Made by a program: the position numbers and the translations under genes. Positions 1 to 10,740 of a stretch of 64,000 bases of DNA are shown one piece after another. The DNA comes from Micromussa lordhowensis (taxonomy: Eukaryota; Cnidaria; Anthozoa; Scleractinia; Lobophylliidae): the NCBI GenBank assembly GCA_964020085.1, contig OZ026599.1, positions 33,062,229 through 33,126,228 of the forward strand, in the 5' to 3' direction. The notes beneath the pieces were generated by a model. That model worked only from the letters and a program-made list of their open reading frames with translations. It was not told the origin of the DNA and ran no database searches. Numbering within the stretch: position 1 is the first letter of the stretch; the number at the start of each line of letters is the position of its first letter.

Positions 1-350
1 TAAACCACAGTTTCAACCAATCTCTGCTTCGAAGACAAGAACGCCGCGCATTCTTTTCCTCCATTTCCGGGCAAAGAAAAGTCTACACCTCCATATAAAA
101 CATCGGCTATGTAATTTACGTCTATCATCCTGGCTAAAGATGTCAAACGATGACTATTTTAACAGAAAAACGGTGTACAATCATTCTATCGGCATACCGT
201 ATTCACAATTTAGCGTGGTTTTCGTAGACACCGTACTCAGCGTGTTGCCTAAACACTTGCTTGGCAGCCGAGCCTTTAACAGATGGCGTGACTGCAGCTG
301 CCAGCTGAGGACAGGTATTTGTCAGGAATGAAATTTGGTTACAATTTATT

Positions 351-1248
351 ATGGCGTTATATCCCCGACAAAATTCGACTTTCGCTTTTCGATGTTCAGT
401 TCACATTCTATGTTTGTTGTCCGCTTCGACATTAGAGTTTCGCAATGCCACGGGGATGCCGAGGACAACGTCGATTAAAAAATGAATTTATATTTTACCT
501 ACGAATCTCACGATATTCTAAAATCATTTAGCTTGTTCTTTGTCAAAACTCGAAACTTCTTATTCTCGAAACTGAATATGGAACACAGCGTAAACTTCGA
601 AATATAAATCTAAAAAATTACCCGTCTTGGCTTACGTTCTCCAGACAACGCAGAATTTGGTCATTTCACGTTGTTTTGCAGAGGACGGCAAAGAAATGTA
701 CCAAAAATTATAACGCTCGTACACAGCCATTGTTCTGCTCATTAAACCTTTTGTTTAGCGACGGTGCCGTCGCCGTTGGTTTTCCATGCGACATTCCAGT
801 TACACATTTTCAATTTCACGGCTACCATCCGAAATGCTCAGATGTCATTTTTTATGCTAGTTTCAACATGCTTGGTTGTCACTTTATGCTTGTTTCGCTA
901 CCATCCGAAATGCTCAGATGTCATTTTTATGCTAGTTTCAACATGCTTGGTTGTCATTTTATGCTTGTTTCACATTTTAACTTCCGACACGCTTGAATGA
1001 TCAACCGTTGTAATGTGAAACAAGCAGAAAATGATATCTGAGCATGTCGGGTGGTAGGCGTGAAATTGAAACGTCGCAAGGAAAACCGTCGTATTGGCAA
1101 ACTTCAATGTCGCATTGTGGAACTCTAATGTTGTAAGTTCAATGCCGCATTACGAAACTCTAATGTCGAATCGCGGACAACAAACATAGAATGTCAACTG
1201 AACATCGAAAGCGAAAGTCCAATTTTGGCGGGGATACAAAACGCCATA
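351..1248. repeat. Foldback (long inverted repeat) element
   Basis: The arm at about 351-452 is repeated in reverse complement at about 1147-1248 with few mismatches; both arms contain a shared stretch reading CATTCTATGTTTGTTGTCCG on the left arm. A second, inner pair of inverted segments lies at about 771-850 and 1029-1090. Between them sit two direct copies of a roughly 77 bp unit. No convincing coding frame is seen; open frames here follow the repeats. This looks like a non-autonomous foldback transposon. Its ends and target-site duplication were not resolved. Confidence 0.7.
821..975. repeat. Two-copy tandem repeat, unit about 77 bp
   Basis: Two near-identical direct copies run from about 821 and 898. 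Each contains CCATCCGAAATGCTCAGATG followed by a segment ending in CATGCTTGGTTGTCA. They lie between the inner arms of the foldback element. Confidence 0.8.
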
Positions 1249-1889
1249 GATTATTACTCCCATTTCTCGTGGATTCTTAAACATCGTACACCGAAGTGTA
1301 AAGTGTAAGAGTTTCCTTGGAGAATACTGTGCTATTTCCTTCCACGAGTTTTTTTTTTTATCCACACTGCATCATATGGAATTTTCTCTCTCTTCTCCCG
1401 CCTTAAGGCTGGTTTTCACTAGCGACGGAGTCGGAGTCGTAATCAGAAGCGTAGAGTGATACGATCAAGTGAAAATCAAACCGACGGAGTCGGAAGCAGA
1501 TCACTGATTCCGCTTATGACTCCGTCGCTTACGATCAAGTGAAAACTGAATTGTCGGAGTCGGAAGCGGAAGCGGAAGAATAAACCAATCACAACGCTCG
1601 ATTCCGGGCCTTGTGATTTGTTGGTTCTTCCGCTTCTGCTTCTGACTCCGACCATGGATAGTAAAGAGACAAAAGAGACTGGATTGGAAACGAATATCAC
1701 GTGGGTAAATTTCGCATCGCCGATTGGTTGTTTCGTGCTTCAAGATGGCGTCTGATGTTTCCATCATAGTGGAAATTAGTGACGAAAAGATGGCGAATAC
1801 ATGGCGCAAGACAGCCAAAATAAGAAGCCATTAGGGACAGCGCGTCTCCCAAGCTCCAAAGGTACTGGGAACTAGCTCCAAAAGTACTG

Positions 1890-2028
1890 TTTACTTCACT
1901 CAGGTTAGCCTGTTTACTTCACTCCGGTTAGCCTGTTTACTTCACTCCGGTTAGACTGTTTACTTCACTTCGGTTAGCCTGTTTACTTCACTCTGGTTAG
2001 CCTGTGTACTTCACTCCGGTTGTTTACG
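1890..2028. repeat. Minisatellite, about six copies of a 23 bp unit
   Basis: The unit reads TTTACTTCACTCCGGTTAGC plus CTG. About six copies with scattered single-base changes stand in direct orientation inside the mariner-like MITE. Confidence 0.9.
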
Positions 2029-2095
2029 GTTAGCTGTCAGGTATGTAATGGTGACACTATATATACTCAAAAAATTAGCGATTTTGGCAGCCAGT

Positions 2096-2165
2096 GCGCT
2101 GGTGGTCTAGTGGTTCTCGAACATGCTCGTCAGGGTGATGACCCGGGTTCGAGTCCACCTACCTT
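2096..2165 (+). repeat. tRNA-like sequence with Pol III boxes (SINE-like)
   Basis: An A-box-like TGGTCTAGTGG (2103-2113) is followed after 32 nt by a perfect B box GGTTCGAGTCC (2146-2156). The start resembles the 5' half of tRNA-Glu, but the acceptor stem and anticodon arm do not pair as in a working tRNA. I read it as a tRNA-derived promoter captured in a MITE, not as a tRNA gene. Confidence 0.55.
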
Positions 2166-2243
2166 ACCTTTGTTACATTATCTTTTTCAGTCTTTACTTT
2201 GTTCGAAAATAATTCTAAGTGTCTGGGAGACGCGCTGTCCCTA

Positions 2244-3822
2244 ACGGCATGTGCCAAAATATAGGGTTTGTTGCCCTGCATCTCGTTCTTTTGCTCCGGT
2301 TCTAGTGGTAGCTTAAGTTTGGACATATAATTTTGTCTTTGTTTGCCGTTCCACGGCGATGACGACCCTGCAAAGCCACAGTTGAACTTTCAAGGTAAGC
2401 GTTTGTTACTGCTCGTTGGTATTATTTTCAGTTGCTTCTGAGAAAATCTAGTCCCAAAAACAGAGCTCACCACAGCCATATTCCCTATGTTCGACGACTG
2501 TTTTGGGACTCATAGATGGAAAAGGTCCTTGGTTGCTTCTGTTCAAATCTACGATAAAATGATTGTATAAAGATGAAATTGTGGCCTAGGCATAGTTAGA
2601 AGACTGTATGAAGTAAATTTACATCCTTAAATTTCGATTCAAAATGACGAAATCAAGAGTGTCGAGCAAGTTAGTTGCGTGCATAGTCCATATTACTTTG
2701 GACAGGGTTGCACTCGATAAGGGTTTACCTATAAAGAACCAGTGAGACTTTTCTTTAGAAATCATCTGCGTCATATTATTTTTTGATCTTAATAATAGTT
2801 ATCCTTAATTGGGGACACTGCAAACAGTAGCTTTTGCATTAGAATGTATGTTCAAAAGCAAATGTCCAAAATCTTGGTGTATTTTGTATTGCTTTGTTGC
2901 TATCATTCTCCGAGGGTCTAATGTGTCCACTCTTTTGTTTTCTTCTTATTTTATGTTACTCTTGTTACAGATCCTTAAGTCAAGGGCTAGCTTGACAGTC
3001 CTGTCTGTGTTTATGAAAGTCAAAATTGTACACTATTTATATTTTCAGCTGAAATGGGGAAAGTACAAAGGAGAACAAAACACAGTCATTAGAAGTACGT
3101 TGGCAATCAGCCTAAGGGCAACAGCCGAACCCAAAGCTCACCGTTTTATCTTCATATGCCCAGCCCATTAAATACCCATTTCCACTTTTTCACCTTCCTC
3201 CTGCTGTTCTACACCAGTCTTCTTTTTACAATTACACTCAAGTGTGCTTAGTTCTGTTAGAAAGTGATGCTGTTGGAACTTAATCAAGCACTCTAAACTT
3301 TTCCTTTTGTCATGGACATCGCCAGAGTCAACAATGTTCTAGAAAAGACCTTCATGATCATTAAATGATTAGTGTATTGTTCACTAAAGCCATTGTCACT
3401 ATCACACTGTTGTATATCGTAGGCTTGTACAATAGTAGTAATATATTTTATTGATAACTACATGTAACTGCTGATATGTACTGTAACTTGAACTAAGGGT
3501 GTTCAATAAAATGTGTCTTGAGAACCTTACCTGTTTTCCACTTGTTTGCATGTTTGGTAAGTACATTCAAAACTATTTTATACAACAAGAGTTTTTTCTT
3601 AAGTATACATATGTCTTGGTATCTATAAATCAGGTGTCACTGATGTGTTTTCTGAGAGCCTGCTTTAAACAGACACCCGGATAAATTGGACACTCTGGCA
3701 TCTTTATTTTTATGAAAGTTTTTAAAAACACTCCAAGAAAATGACATATGATGCTTGATAATAATACAAATGTGTTAACGGAGGATTACACAATTAAAAC
3801 TCAAATTTTAAATTTTTGCGCT
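2244..3822. other. Interior of the TTAA element without a recognised gene
   Basis: There are gene-like marks on the plus strand: a possible donor AAGGTAAGCG near 2393, an acceptor-like TTTTCAG near 3048 followed by a 12-codon frame opening MGKVQRRTKHSH, and an AATAAA near 3507. The frame stops at once, and the open frame across 2809-3171 has no recognisable domain. This may be a captured gene fragment or a decayed transcript; nothing firm can be called. Confidence 0.3.
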
Positions 3823-3826
3823 TTAA

Positions 3827-5206
3827 GGTGGTTCGAAATAGTTTTATGGCGCGCGCAAACTGGGTTCTAATCTCGCAAATTCGGCATCAAGTCGATCCAC
3901 GCCACGATGAACAAAACATCCGGCTACTTTGGCAAAAATAATAGACTACTTTGATAAAAACTGATGTTTTTAAACACATATTGGTAAAATCGCCCAATAG
4001 ATCGTTTTCACTGTCACGCAATAAAAAAAAATAAATCGAAAACTATCCAGTGGAAAAAGCTAAGAAATTATGATGTTATAGAAGATAAAATAATAAGACA
4101 CTTCTCCAATTTTGAGCTCTGTGCGTTTCCCCAAACTTCAGATATTCGTCGAAATGTTTCGCAGAAATTTACAGAGCCCAGTATGAAAACGCCATGTTGG
4201 TGTACCTCCGTGGTACACCAATATGGCGGCCGGAAGATAGTGTAAACATCTGGAACTTACTTTGGCTTTCTAGGCGACTGATTATCAGTACTGAAAAAAC
4301 AAGTATTTACATAAGCACTTTTTCTAATGCTCTAGCTTCTAAATTGGCTCAAAATCATGAGATAAGTATATATTTTTCAACAAATTTGATCGTAGCCTTG
4401 TGTCACGCACCACCATAACCCGGAAACTCAAAATGCTCTGGTTTCCAAACGAAGCACGCTATTGAGCTGTAAAGTTGTAAACAGATATAAATATGTCACC
4501 TCTTATACCTGATGAGGATGAAAACTTTGGTGGATCTTTAGTTTTAGATTTTAGAAAGTGATGACGTCACGTGAAAACGATCTATTGTTAGTTGTTTTAG
4601 AATCTTGTAGAACAAAACATCACATGTACAAAACACTGCCAACTGCAAAATCAACAAGCCTAATCTCGCGCGTGCAGTTGACGCACATGCGCAAATGCTG
4701 ATCTTGTCGTGTTGAAATTTTGGAGTTTTTATAACTTTAATCGCTCATATTTCCGCTTCCGCTCGGTGGATTTTTTTCATTTTTTCGGTGATAACCAGGA
4801 TCAATTGGCTGCATACACAGTCCAATTTTTAAAAAATTATGTAGGCAGGAAAAAAAATAAGAGAACAATAGTCAAAAAGAGGATTTTTTCTTAATCTACC
4901 CTACAGATTTTTTTTTAAACTGAAATATTTTGAAGGTCATTTCTGGTGACATATAATATTGCAGTTTGAGAAGATTTCACCGACCAATTTTTTAAAAAAG
5001 ACAATACATTTCGATTTTAGGGGCTCAACTGAATGCGTCATATGGTTGCTATGGTAACAGGTTTTCTGAAATGAATGTCATGTAATGAATCTATGATGTT
5101 TATTTTATTTCTGTGCCAAATTTCATAGTGATACGATGAGCCAAACATAATTTAGAAAAGAATTTGTGAACTAGTCTAGGGAAAATGAAAACTATTTCGA
5201 ACCACC
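3827..5206. mobile_element. TTAA-bounded transposon, 1.38 kb, non-autonomous
   Basis: The terminal inverted repeats GGTGGTTCGAAATAGTTTT and its exact reverse complement are flanked by TTAA at 3823-3826 and 5207-5210. No transposase frame is seen. The element lies inside the larger TTAA element and itself carries an inner inverted repeat. Confidence 0.8.
3994..4590. repeat. Inner inverted-repeat element with central hairpin
   Basis: AATAGATCGTTTTCAC near 3996 recurs in reverse complement near 4573. Near the middle, 4191-4227 forms a strong hairpin: GCCATGTTGGTGTACC and GGTACACCAATATGGC are separated by about five bases. It may be a separate MITE inserted in the 1.38 kb TTAA element. Confidence 0.55.
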
Positions 5207-5210
5207 TTAA

Positions 5211-6058
5211 GTGGGATGTAAGTGTTTCTTCAGGAAGTATGAGAAGCAACAGTTGTGCTGTTATTTTGGTTTTTTGCATTCCCAAGTGCATTTTTACTGT
5301 AAAATGTTACACACAAATTAAAAATTATATATAACATTGCATGTTGCCTTTTTACCTGCAAGAAAGAATATCACGAAACTGATAGAAACTGTCTTCGCTT
5401 CGATTAAATCTATAGCAAAAATGTGAATTTTTACACTGCTTGGCTTATCAGGCCGAATGATGTTTCCTCAGGGGTCCGCATAGAGACTTTTCGCCTGTAT
5501 CCGCAATGATCTTTATCAATAATACTGAAGTTGTCTTTGGAGTATCACAGATTTCTTCCTCGAAAAACATTTAATTAAAAAGCTGGTAACTTGAAGCGAG
5601 TTTTTGCGGGGAAAATTATCTATTGCTTATCGAGGTTAAAAATGTTAATGGCGCTTGAAAATTAGTCATCGATGTTAATGGAGGAGATCAGAGCTTTTCT
5701 CATGCTATCCTTCCCACGTAATTCAGCAGAACTTTGCACCGAGCTGCATTTTCGTACTTCGAACTTTCTTTCCTCCAAGTTACTTTTTAGGTTCGACCAC
5801 TTCCTCACCCGAAAGTACAGCAGGTTTACGAAGAGGTTTAGTTTTACATGTAAAATAAGCCGATGAAAGCGTTGACGAGAAATGGCAGGTTGGCTTCAGT
5901 AAATGAGAATTGTCATCCTCCAAAAGTTCTGCCGAATCATCTTCATCCTATTTTTCCAAATAAATTTCAATATCCATAATTTCGTCACTTTACTGTGCAG
6001 TGTAAACAAAGTTGCTGCAAAAATGTCGCTTGCGACCGTGACGTCACGAATTACCGAT
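5211..6058. other. Right interior of the large TTAA element
   Basis: It holds only the acidic minus-strand frame described with the large element (about 5970-5787, with an internal TAG). No other feature is recognised. Confidence 0.4.
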
Positions 6059-6326
6059 GACGCGAGCTAGTTTCCAATCCAGTCTTCTACTATCCATGCT
6101 CCGACAGTCCAGTTTTCACTAGATCATAAGCGACGGAGTCGTAAACGGAATCGGAAGAAATGGAAACGTTCTGATTCTTCCGACTCCGATTCCGTCGAGC
6201 TTATGACTCCGCTTACGACTCCGATTTTCGGTTTTCACTAGGTCATAAGCACTCTTATGACTCCGACTACGACTCCGACTACGACTCCGACTCCGACTCC
6301 GTCGCTAGTGAAAAACCAGCCTTAAC

Positions 6327-6541
6327 CCTGGGTTCCAGTACCCTGGTCCCAGAGGCTTTCTTTTATTCTTTTATTGGCAAATTTTGCGACGCGAACCGCT
6401 TCTTTTATTTTTTTGTTGGCACGAAGCGCTGTTCTCTTCGCAAATAAAAAAAAGATAATATTAAAAGAAAGCCTCTGGGACCAGGGTAGGGTTCCAGAGG
6501 ATATTTTTTTCTCCTCGGCGCTTTGCGCTCTGGAACCCAGG
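6327..6541. mobile_element. Palindromic MITE split by a second MITE
   Basis: CCTGGGTTCCAG at the left end matches, in reverse complement, CTCTGGAACCCAGG at the right end. With the inner insert (6339-6488) and one copy of its duplicated target removed, a compact palindromic element of some 60 bp remains. Its own target duplication is not clear. It starts next to the right TTAA of the large transposon. Confidence 0.6.
6339..6488. mobile_element. hAT-like MITE, 150 bp
   Basis: The ends TACCCTGGTCCCAGAGGCTT and its reverse complement are flanked by the direct repeat GGGTTCCAG (6330-6338 and 6489-6497). An 8 bp duplication, GGTTCCAG, would fit hAT elements. It is inserted inside the MITE at 6327-6541. 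Confidence 0.7.
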
Positions 6542-6745
6542 ATACTCCCGCCTAGAAAGACACTCACAAAACAGAATCCGTTGAGCAAGCATGGGTCACG
6601 CCAAAAGTAGGATGAAGTAGCTTTTTCTTGGTGGGATTCTGAGTTTGCATGACCCACCGTCTTTGTAGACGTTCTTATAGCTCGTCCGCAACGTCTGAAA
6701 GATTGCGTGACAAGCCACAAGCACGTCTCCTTCCAAACAAAAGCC

Positions 6746-6942
6746 AGGTAACCTGCGATCAGGCGTTCTTGCCGCCGCGAAAAATGAACAGTGCGCCTGA
6801 TCCTAAGTACTTCATGTATCCCTTCCAGATATCATAGTGTATCTGATACACCATAATCAGGATAAATATACTATGCTACGTCCTAAATACACTATGATAA
6901 GGGATACACCAAGTACTTACCCGCCTGATGGCAGGTTAACCT
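6746..6942. mobile_element. Palindromic MITE
   Basis: AGGTAACCTGCGATCAGGCG near the left end matches the right end in reverse complement with one indel and one change. Further inward, arms around AAGTACTT and ATCATAGTGTAT also pair. There is no coding frame. Confidence 0.65.
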
Positions 6943-9257
6943 CCCGGCCCCCTGTGATTTAACATCTTGGCAACACGAACAGGTCACATTAGAAGGGATA
7001 CTGCAATTAACCCCCCCCCCCCCCCCTTCTATTTAGAACAAAATGAAATGAAATTGAATCCTGAATATTTAAGTCACGACACAAGACATCTAGCTATCAG
7101 TTTCTTACTTCCCGCACTGGAGCTTTAGTGCTGACAAAAAAGGACATTGCCTCGGGTTGCCGAGTTCGTTTCCCTATATTGAAGAGAAGAGAAAGAACTG
7201 GAAAGGGGAGGGATATGGGGAAGGGGAGTTTGCAGAACATTTATTTGAGTGTAAACAAACTATGGATCAATAGAGGCCGAGATATTTTTACAGCTATTTA
7301 AATTGTTATCACAATTAAAACAATCTTTTTAAAATAAAAACTGACAAAGAATTTGAAAAAAAGACTATGGTTTAATAGCTTTTACAATCTCACATATATT
7401 TTTCACACCTCAACAGACAATAAACTAGCAACCTAACAAGAAACAGGATTGTAGGTCTGCCTCAACAGACTGCTTTTAACCAGATATTAAACCTATTTGC
7501 TGTGATCTGTAAATCCTTATTACATGTAACAGCCAACCTGCACTTGGTCAAAATCTGTGCCACAGAATTGCCACCACTGTAAGAAGTACATGCATATACC
7601 AGTCTTTCTACCCAAGTACCAGTCCCAGCAGCAGAAGCTACAATAGCTATTTAGGTATATGATTAACTTTACAAACTGTGATATGGGTCCCAGTAGCTAC
7701 CAGCTGACATGCAAGGCTGGCAGGTCAACATACAAATGAAATCAAACCCTTGGACCAAAATAATCACTTGCTCAGAGCTTAGCCCAATTTCTATAGCATG
7801 ACAAAACAACCCAGGATGGGTTGTTTAAAGCTGAATTAAGCTAACCCAGGATTAGTAAGAATATTTCAATTTTGTAATTACGTTTTTGTGAGGTTTAGTT
7901 AATATCATTTGTGCTTCAGATTTGAGATTGAGTAATCTCTAACAACACAAAGCATAGCCGGCGAGAAACACTTTTGTACAACAAAAATTAATGCTTCAGT
8001 TAACTTTTAATCCTGGGGACGTTAACCGGCTTTCAAACAACTCGGCCCAGGGGTGTTTGCTGCTGGAATTCTAGTCAATCACACATCACTCCATTCCCAA
8101 ATCTATTAAATCATATTCCAAATATCATTACCCAAGGAGTGTACCAAAACATTCCTATGAATGACACATTTACAGAGATGCATAGCAACCAATATGAACC
8201 TGGACTAACAGTAACAAAATGGTGTATGTGTCTGATAGATTCATTAATAAAATAAGACAGTCCATGTCACAATAACTTAAGTACACAAGTTAGACAGAAC
8301 AACTATGTAACAAATAAGGGGTCAGATTCACAAAGGCCACAAAGGTTAAGATGAGTATCATTCAAATACAAAATCCTACTGTTATGAAAGGACGTTAAGG
8401 ATGCATCGTGAATCTGGCCCCAAGTCAATAAATTATTGAGAGGCTACTAATATAATCTGAATCTTCTACTATCACAACTTCAGAAAGAATATCTTATTTA
8501 CACAACATAACTCTGGAAAAAATAATTAGTCGATACTCGGAAACTGAGAAAATAAAAGCCACAACATGATGGAATTACTAGAAACTGTTTTCATTTGAGA
8601 AAAACTGTTACCACAAAAGACAAACTCAGCCATACAATCACAGCACAGACACGATTAGGATAATAGACTTTTCAGTCAATTAATAGCTTCTTATTAACCT
8701 CAACCATTTGGTCTTTATGGGTAAATCTCAAATCGAGACCTTGCCATATTGACCTCACTATCGCTTGCTTAATTAATAGTTAATGAATAATATGTATATA
8801 TGGCGTTTTACTTTGCTTCTACAGGTACGTAATCGGCCGGTGGGCATAAAGGTAGAATAATGCCCTAGAATTAGTCAATCAGAGCGTGCATTATATAAGC
8901 TACCAACTCAAGCCATAATAAATAACAAAAAGTTGTAATGTTCACTTTTACCTATTTACATGACTGGTAGGTAGTTTTACAATTCTGTTTGAAGTATTTT
9001 TTCTTGTCACAATAATTATATAAACCAGAAATCCTTAAAGAAGAAAATGAGTGGATGGTAATTCATGTTTTTCATTTATATTAAGATCGTTATGCATTCA
9101 ATCACTGAAATATGCTCATCAATAACTCATACACTTATTCATAATTTATTAACAAAACCTAAACACTTTCTTACTGCTAAACACTTTCTTAGTTACAATT
9201 GCACTTATTGCTGTTCAACAAACCAAAACAGTGTCCATCTCACCATACATACTACTA
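6943..9257. other. AT-rich stretch without recognised gene
   Basis: A 16-base run of C stands at 7011-7026. The rest is AT-rich and free of long open frames on either strand. It could be intergenic DNA or a long 3' UTR of the minus-strand Nudix gene upstream at 17866-13364, but nothing in the sequence proves that. Confidence 0.5.
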
Positions 9258-9629
9258 CTAATAATAATAATAATAATAAAGATTTCTTAAAGCATAATCA
9301 AGCGAATATAACGTTAAAAGCCGACGTTTCGGCGTCATTGTGACACCATTCTCAAGGCACAGTGAATGAAAAATGCAATATTGATGATTTGATTTTTACA
9401 AATTAACACAATAACAAAGGATCACAAGTTCTTCAAGTGAATACCTTTGCACGAATCAAATCCGTTTGCGTTAAGGTATTCACTTGAACTTGTGATCCTT
9501 TGTTATTATGTTAATTTCTAGAATTAAAATCATTGTTATCGCATTATTCATTCACTCTGCCTTGAGAATGGTGTCACGATGACGCCAAAACGTCAGCTTT
9601 TAACATTAATAATAATAATAATAATAATA
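9258..9629. repeat. Inverted pair of Penelope-like terminal sequences between TAA microsatellites
   Basis: The arms at about 9309-9465 and 9473-9605 are reverse complements with some differences. Each has a CCATTCTCAAGG segment next to an ACGTTTCGGCGTCA-like segment, a style I associate with ends of Penelope-like retroelements. TAA runs flank the pair at 9258-9280 and 9607-9629. The family name is a guess from this style; the palindrome itself is clear. Confidence 0.6.
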
Positions 9630-9643
9630 TATTTACAGGTTAA

Positions 9644-9798
9644 CGCACTCAGCGAGTGAATTATCGGGATTTACCTGCACGAGTTCACTAACAATGAACG
9701 AGAAATTTCAATACGCCTCGTGCGGTATTGAAAATTTCGAGTTCATTGTTAGTGAACGAGTGCAGGTAAATCCCGATAATTCACGAGCAATGAGTGCG
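9644..9798. mobile_element. Near-perfect palindromic MITE with TTAA
   Basis: The left arm, starting CGCACTCAGCGAGTGAATTA, is repeated in reverse complement over about 70 bp with few changes. TTAA stands at both borders (9640-9643 and 9799-9802). There is no coding capacity. Confidence 0.8.
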
Positions 9799-9803
9799 TT
9801 AAC

Positions 9804-10028
9804 ATTTTTATTATTCAAATTGAATACACTGCAAACAAAAATCGTCAAACTTTGAGTTAGTCGAAGCCATGGTGTAATGACAGTGGTGTATTGAATTTAA
9901 ACCACGGCTATTACACCACGATAATGACGTCAAGGAGGTTGTTTCGTCACAACCCACTGTCACGTGGTACAAATCAACCAATCAGAAAATCGGAATTCGT
10001 TCAGTGTATGAAATTTGAATAATAAAAA
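9804..10028. mobile_element. Palindromic MITE
   Basis: TTTTTATTATTCAAATT at the left end matches the right end in reverse complement, and the match continues to about 27 bp (ATACACTG). An inner pair around GGTGTAAT and ATTACACC adds a second hairpin. It abuts the preceding MITE. Confidence 0.7.
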
Positions 10029-10736
10029 CCTTTAAGCCCTAACAAGATTCTTCTCCAGAAAAACACTACATACTGTACATTACAAAATCTGACATGTCAT
10101 GACAGTAAAGAAAGTGAAAAGGAAAACTTAACTATCCTACCAAAATCAAGTTCTCCAAAGACTCTTCTAGCAACCATTAAAAATACAGTAGAAACTCTCT
10201 TAGCAGACACTCTTGTAAGCAGACAGCTCTACCAGCGGCCATCATCTTCACAAAATCCTGTTTGAACTTGCATACAAACCATGTATTTACTGGCTTGCTG
10301 GCAGTATGGTTTGTTCTTTAATCACTTAGGGCCAGTCCTATTACTGTGTACATGCAGTTATCGTCATTATCGCAGCATTGCACAAGCAAAATAATAATTA
10401 TTTGGTGGTATTTTTGCATTCCCAGTGTTTTTTGGCAAGATGGGAAAGCTCTCGTAGGAAGCCATCTTTTCTCTAGTGGCTGCTTACAAGAACTATTTCT
10501 CACAAGTGGCCAGCTTCAGTTATGGACAGCTTTTTCATGTCACGAGAGTGTCTGCTCATGACGGCTTCCACTGTTTTATTGATATGCATACATTAGGGCT
10601 TGAAGGGTCAAAAGTCCACGATACAGGTTAATAAACCCGATTAACTTCCCATTCATTTCTGCATAATTATGATAGATGTTGATGTATCTTTGATATTGCA
10701 TGCTGTTTCTGTCATCAAAATGTCACATTAAAACTG
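10029..10736. other. Gap without recognised gene
   Basis: AT-rich DNA between a MITE and the THAP-coding element. Short overlapping frames at about 10318-10561 on both strands show no domain. Confidence 0.4.
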
Positions 10737-10740
10737 TTAA

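Larger units (their letters stand above)
1834..2241. mobile_element. Mariner-like MITE with TA target site
   Basis: The ends GGGACAGCGCGTCTCCCA and its exact reverse complement are flanked by TA on both sides (1832-1833 and 2242-2243), as in Tc1/mariner insertions. The element is nested in the left part of the large TTAA element. It contains a 23 bp minisatellite and a tRNA-like sequence and no transposase frame. Confidence 0.7.
1407..6321. mobile_element. Large TTAA-bounded DNA transposon (Kolobok-like), heavily nested
   Basis: The left end GGCTGGTTTTCACTAGCGAC and the right end are inverted repeats, and both are flanked by TTAA (1403-1406 and 6322-6325). The similarity runs some 250-300 bp into each end, including a shared inner segment CTGGATTGGAAAC. 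The arms carry short stretches rich in GGAGTCGGAGTC. Inside the left arm is a short open frame starting ATGGCGTCTGATG. Inside the right arm, on the minus strand at about 5970-5787, is an acidic frame broken by an in-frame TAG. TTAA duplications occur in piggyBac and Kolobok elements; I favour Kolobok because of the THAP-coding TTAA element at 10741. No transposase is visible, and the interior holds other elements and unrelated-looking DNA. Confidence 0.65.

Noticed and set aside
2096..2165. Functional tRNA gene
   Set aside because: A and B boxes are present, but the acceptor and anticodon stems do not pair and the sequence lies inside a MITE.
2809..3171. 120-codon open frame
   Set aside because: Low-complexity hydrophobic translation without a domain; it crosses an acceptor-like site, so chance is likely.
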